From the NCBI GenBank assembly GCA_032718475.1, contig JAUCBJ010006353.1:1-32411 (forward strand): a stretch of DNA of 32,411 nt, in the 5' to 3' direction. The notes under the pieces were generated by a model. It did not search any database. It was not told the DNA's origin and saw only the letters and a program-made list of their open reading frames with translations. Shown in pieces: positions 28,725 through 32,411 of the stretch (position 1 is its first letter; each line of letters begins with the position of its first letter). Both the position numbers and the translations under genes were made by a program. Source of the DNA: Nemertoderma westbladi. Lineage: Eukaryota > Xenacoelomorpha > Nemertodermatida > Nemertodermatidae.

Positions 28725-29759
28725 TGTCACCGTTTTTAGGTATTGCCACAAATTCCACCTATCCGCTCGGGATAGGCAGACGAGGAACAGGGCGAGGCGA
28801 AAGTCAGTGGAGAATGGCGAAATTTGAGTGCAGTTTTTCGTGTGATCTTTAGAGGCAGCGGATTGATGGCAAAGCCAACATATACAAGTGTCACTAGGAC
28901 GCCAGCAATTTTTCAAGGAGCATACCTTATGATGGTACCCATTAGAAATAAATTGAGCAGCAGCTCTCAGACGACGACCGGTAAGTCAAGACAAGACTAT
29001 CCAGCCGCCGTTTCCAGCAGTGGAATTCCCAGCACTATTTACTGCAGCAAGTATGGAGGAGGTGGACGCGAACTTAGACACCCCGCACCACAATTTCCAG
29101 TAAAAACTGCGTATTGGAGACACGTGCTATTCGAGACACGTGCTTTAGTTCCAGAATATCCTCAGTTTTATGAGATACCTCACAGCGCTACGTAATAGCG
29201 GGATATATTACCACTGACCGCAGGCGTTTGGCTGATTCTGAGGAGATAAGCATTAGCTGAACTCTAGTAGCCAGACACATACAGCAGGCCAGACCCTTAT
29301 TATACAGTTTATTATGATGCGCTGCGCTGTGGCTCTGTTTGTTGTAGAAAATGATACTCCCAAATAATCGAAGCTGTTAACATTAGAAATGTAGTACAGT
29401 TAAGATTAGAAATAGAAGATGAGTCAATTTTGAACTCCTGACATCTTAGTTGGTCAGAATATTTATTTATGCTCTCAATATTTAGCCTTTAAAAAATATG
29501 TCTCTACTAACGGTGGCATTGTTGGAAAGATAACTAACTTGACAAGGGTTTCAAATCTGTAAGAATATCTGAATTTCCTCAAGGACTAAGATGAGATATG
29601 GGCTTTCCAATGTTGCATGTTTTTGGTTCCACTACTGGCCATTATTTATTCTATTTAATACTAAATATACCATATGAAGTGTAGTAACACTGAACAGTCA
29701 GGCCTTAACTAAGGCTTTAATAAACTATAAGAACTGCACTACATACAGACTGGTGTACC
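28725..29759 (-). repeat. Second copy of the ~1-kb LTR, lacking its first ~42 bp
   Basis: Direct repeat of 27053-28070. Differences are scattered substitutions plus an insertion of about 14 bp near 28850 and 3 bp near 29055. Its minus-strand 3' end (GGTGACA) joins the integrase fragment directly. Its 5' side is cut and joins the gag-like ORF at 29759/29760. Confidence 0.85.
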
Positions 29760-31096
29760 GCCTCTGCCTCTGCTGCCTTTTTTGTTGCCTCTGCCTCTGC
29801 CTCTGCTGCCTTTTTTGTTGCCTCTGCCTCTGTCGCTGCTGCTGCTATCTTTCTTGCTGCCTCTGCTTCTGCAGCTGCTACTGCCTTTCGATCTTCTATT
29901 CGTTTTTTCTGGACTTGTGTTTCCTGGGCTCTAGCGATGCGTCTTTCCTCATCAAATTTAGCTTGATCTTCAGCTAACATCTCAGCATCGAGGTCGTCCA
30001 ACACACGCTTAGCCCCTGCACTATTAGGTGAAAGTCCATGCAACCGTCTTCTCAACTCCTCGTCTCCTATGAATCGCTGATAATCTGACAAATATGTATC
30101 AATTGCATCTCTCTTTGGTGGTCCTTCTGGTGTTTCTTCGATTTCCACTTGAGAAAGGAGGGCATCAGTTGATTCATCGTAGGATGGTTGCTCCGTCAGC
30201 CGGGGTTTCCACTGGGCTGTCTCTCTAACTTCGCGCTCTATTCGCTGGAACCAAGTTTTGACAGCGACTTGCAGAGAAGTGTCCTGCTTTCTTTTCGACG
30301 TTTCTTCAAAGGCCGATAGGATCAGTCTAATACGTAAGGTACTTGCACGTATTTGATAACGCAGCTCTTCCTGTTCTTGAGGTCCTAGGGTTTGTCTAAA
30401 CAGCTGTTCCTGCTTCTGTAAGGAGTTGAAAAATCCCCGCACATATCCTGCTGCGGACTTCTTCCAAACAGCTGGATCCATAGTATCTTTAGCCACCCCC
30501 ATCTTGTGTATATCTTCCCAAGTCACTTCTGACAAATCGAGCGGTAATCCTATTCCAGGATTATTCCAGTTTGACTCGACGACAGACATCAATTCTTCCC
30601 TTGCGTATCCCCAATAACTATCTTGGGTCGATTTCTTGTTTCTCGCCCAATCTCTTAGGTGTTCCTCCACCGCGATCAAGACCGCAGCCATCTTCGCAGT
30701 CGGTAGAGTGAGAAGGGGATCAAGGTAAGAGGGATCCAATGTCTCCACTTTGCGTTCGGGGGTCAGCTCTACAGTATCAGAATTACTGGAGCTGTCAGAT
30801 CGCTGGGAAATAGGTTCTGGACCAGGAGGTTGCTGTGATGGGCCAGCTTCTTCTCGGTTCCGTTTGACCTGGGCCCGAGTGCCTATAATAGACCTATGGT
30901 GTGTTGGCTTGGGATCTAATTCTACTACTAGAGGGGTGACTTTCCTTTCAGTAGGAGGTGAGCTGGGCTCTGTCTGAGTCCTATCAGTCTTATCACTCCT
31001 ATCTGAGTCACAATTGGTAGTGTCTGGTGGACTGTCCGACAGGTTCTGTGTAATGTCTGATGGACTGTCCGACAGGTTCTGTTGTGTGTCAGACAT
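29760..31096 (-). CDS. Gag-like ORF with Ala/Glu-rich coiled-coil end, 3'-truncated
   Basis: From ATG at 31096 the product starts with a repeated NLSDSP(S/P)D motif and a Ser/Thr/Pro-rich region. A helical core follows (MAAVLIAVEEHLRDWARNKK, WEDIHKMGVAKDTMDPAVWK, RGFFNSLQKQEQLFRQTL), then a long charged helix ending in (A/E)-rich repeats of KKAAEAEAEAT type. Homology-like sequence ends at 29760; the last 14 codons to TAA at 29717 come from the LTR copy. I call it Gag-like from its position upstream of pol debris and its capsid-like helical make-up. I do not recognise the family, and a host-derived gene is possible. Confidence 0.45.
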
Positions 31097-32411
31097 ATTT
31101 TAGTTGTACAGTTGAATGTCTACTGCTATAATCACAGTTAAAGCAAGTCTAGTAATTCAGTAAGACTGTTGGCCTAGTACAGGTAATTAATTGCAATATA
31201 TTAGAATACCGGTATACACTTATAGTATATATAAGTATAACAGACTAGGTTTGTCACAGAGTACCGGTATATAATTTTAGCACAAATATATATAAATATA
31301 TAATAGGCCTATCGTAAATACCGGTATACAGCTGACACTTATAGTATATATAAGTATAATTATTACTAGAATTAATTAAAGAATACCGGTATGATTTCAG
31401 TTCAAATTTATAGAAATAAATATAATAAACCTATTAGAAATACCGGTATATCAATTATTTAGGATAATTGAATTTCTGAAATTATAAGTTACTTAGTTAC
31501 TTGAGTTTACTTTGTTACCGTTATGCAAGCAGTAGTCCAACTGATATTGTGACCTACTTGTTGTATGGCAGGCCTACTGATTTATAAATCTTTGGAGTTG
31601 ATTTATAATATATATATACCCTGATAAGGGATTTCGTTACAAGATTGAAATAGGTGTTACTATTTCCGGCAAAATACCACTACACAGAAGCTAAGCGCTT
31701 TCAGTGAAGTACTACTTATGGGACACTAAACAGAATAATTCTACTGGCCTACGTTACTTATTTACTAGTTACTTACTATTGGTGAGATTACAATCTCTAA
31801 TAAACACACAAAACGTTACGTACAGAAATTTTTTAGGGCAATTTTACAGGGAAACTACTAACCAGTCTAACAAAGGGTTAGAACTTCTGGCTATTACAAC
31901 GAACAGGATACTACGGTATTTGAAAATAATAAGCAGAAGTAAATACTGCGTTGTCTAGATAGGAAAGTACCACCGCCTGACGACCTACAGCCGTATCGCT
32001 ATAGGTACAACGTTATGTATCTACGGAGTGTTCCTACCTAGAAGTTAATTACCGCCGTCTACCAGAACGAGCGTGCCTATTAACCACTTTACAACACAAT
32101 AATGCCTACACTAATTACTTTCGGAAAGCACTGTACACTAAACCCTAAATTAGGTACAGGTACTTGTAAAAACAGATAACCAGTAGTTAAATATACTTGA
32201 ACAGTTAAAAGAACCACAGCATCTGCTGGAGTGACCGGGGCACTGAGTCACCAGTCTTTACCTACGCCAAGCAGCCCGTGTAGTACTGGGGTTAATTTAA
32301 CTATAACGGTATGTATAACAAACACAATTACTGTAGGAATAAACTTGGGGACATGAATGTTGCGAGTAATCGCATAAACTCTGAATAATAAATATTACGC
32401 TACCCGTACAG
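31097..32411. other. AT-rich stretch with palindromic tandem repeats; no gene seen
   Basis: Two diverged tandem copies (about 31206-31318 and 31319-31440) each carry TACCGGTAT boxes and the palindrome CTTATAGTATATATAAGTAT or a degenerate version of it. The remainder shows only short frames without domains. If the gag-like ORF belongs to a retroelement, its 5' leader and LTR should lie here, but no copy of the 1-kb LTR is found. Confidence 0.5.

Noticed and set aside
31550-31700. A primer-binding site upstream of the gag-like ORF (minus-strand TTGTAACGAAATCCC)
   Set aside because: It lacks the required TGG start and is not next to a recognisable LTR end.
1-32411. tRNA, rRNA or other structured RNA genes
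   Set aside because: No cloverleaf or rRNA-like segment was seen by eye; only a tRNA-complementary primer site was found.

Overview
The window looks like repeat-dense nuclear DNA from an invertebrate animal. The evidence is a GT-AG split gene for a secreted PAN/apple-type protein, together with Ty3/gypsy elements (K02A2.6-like and CsRn1-like), an RTE-like LINE, a Penelope-like element (PLE), and a DNA transposon whose transposase resembles an uncharacterised family I associate with arthropods and cnidarians. The phylum cannot be fixed from the sequence. Nothing bacterial is seen: no operons and no CRISPR array.

Left nest (1-4155). One minus-strand K02A2.6-like gypsy element runs from a probable 5' LTR and primer-binding site (about 3952-4120) through gag, protease and reverse transcriptase, and leaves the window at base 1. 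Its gag is split by two younger insertions: a 222-bp foldback MITE with a 9-bp target duplication (TSD, 1934-2173), and a 5'-truncated plus-strand RTE-like LINE with an 8-bp TSD (2261-3807).

TIR transposon (4156-7267). Terminal inverted repeats of 45 bp enclose a broken transposase. Two segments of its reading frame have each expanded into a minisatellite: 17 x 31 bp and 22 x 46 bp.

Minisatellite and host gene (7705-22147). A 4.6-kb array of 42-bp units lies upstream of exon 1 of the PAN-like gene (12512-12714). Exon 2 starts at 21832. Of the 9,117-bp intron between them, about 98% is a 4.2-kb array of 59-bp units plus a 4.7-kb CsRn1-like LTR retrotransposon; only about 190 bp is other sequence.

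PLE nest (23574-26787). A PLE with RT and GIY-YIG endonuclease is preceded by an inverted fragment of its own 3' end. A second RTE-like copy, minus strand and with an 8-bp TSD, is inserted inside its endonuclease domain.

Right nest (27053-32411). Minus-strand gypsy debris: a TGT...ACA candidate LTR of about 1.06 kb, an integrase C-terminus, a second LTR copy, and a gag-like ORF ending in an Ala/Glu-rich helix.

Tandem repeats make up roughly a third of the window. Every transposon gene I could follow is truncated or frameshifted. I see no intact autonomous element and no convincing new enzymatic system. The main novelty is the nesting and the birth of minisatellites inside coding DNA.
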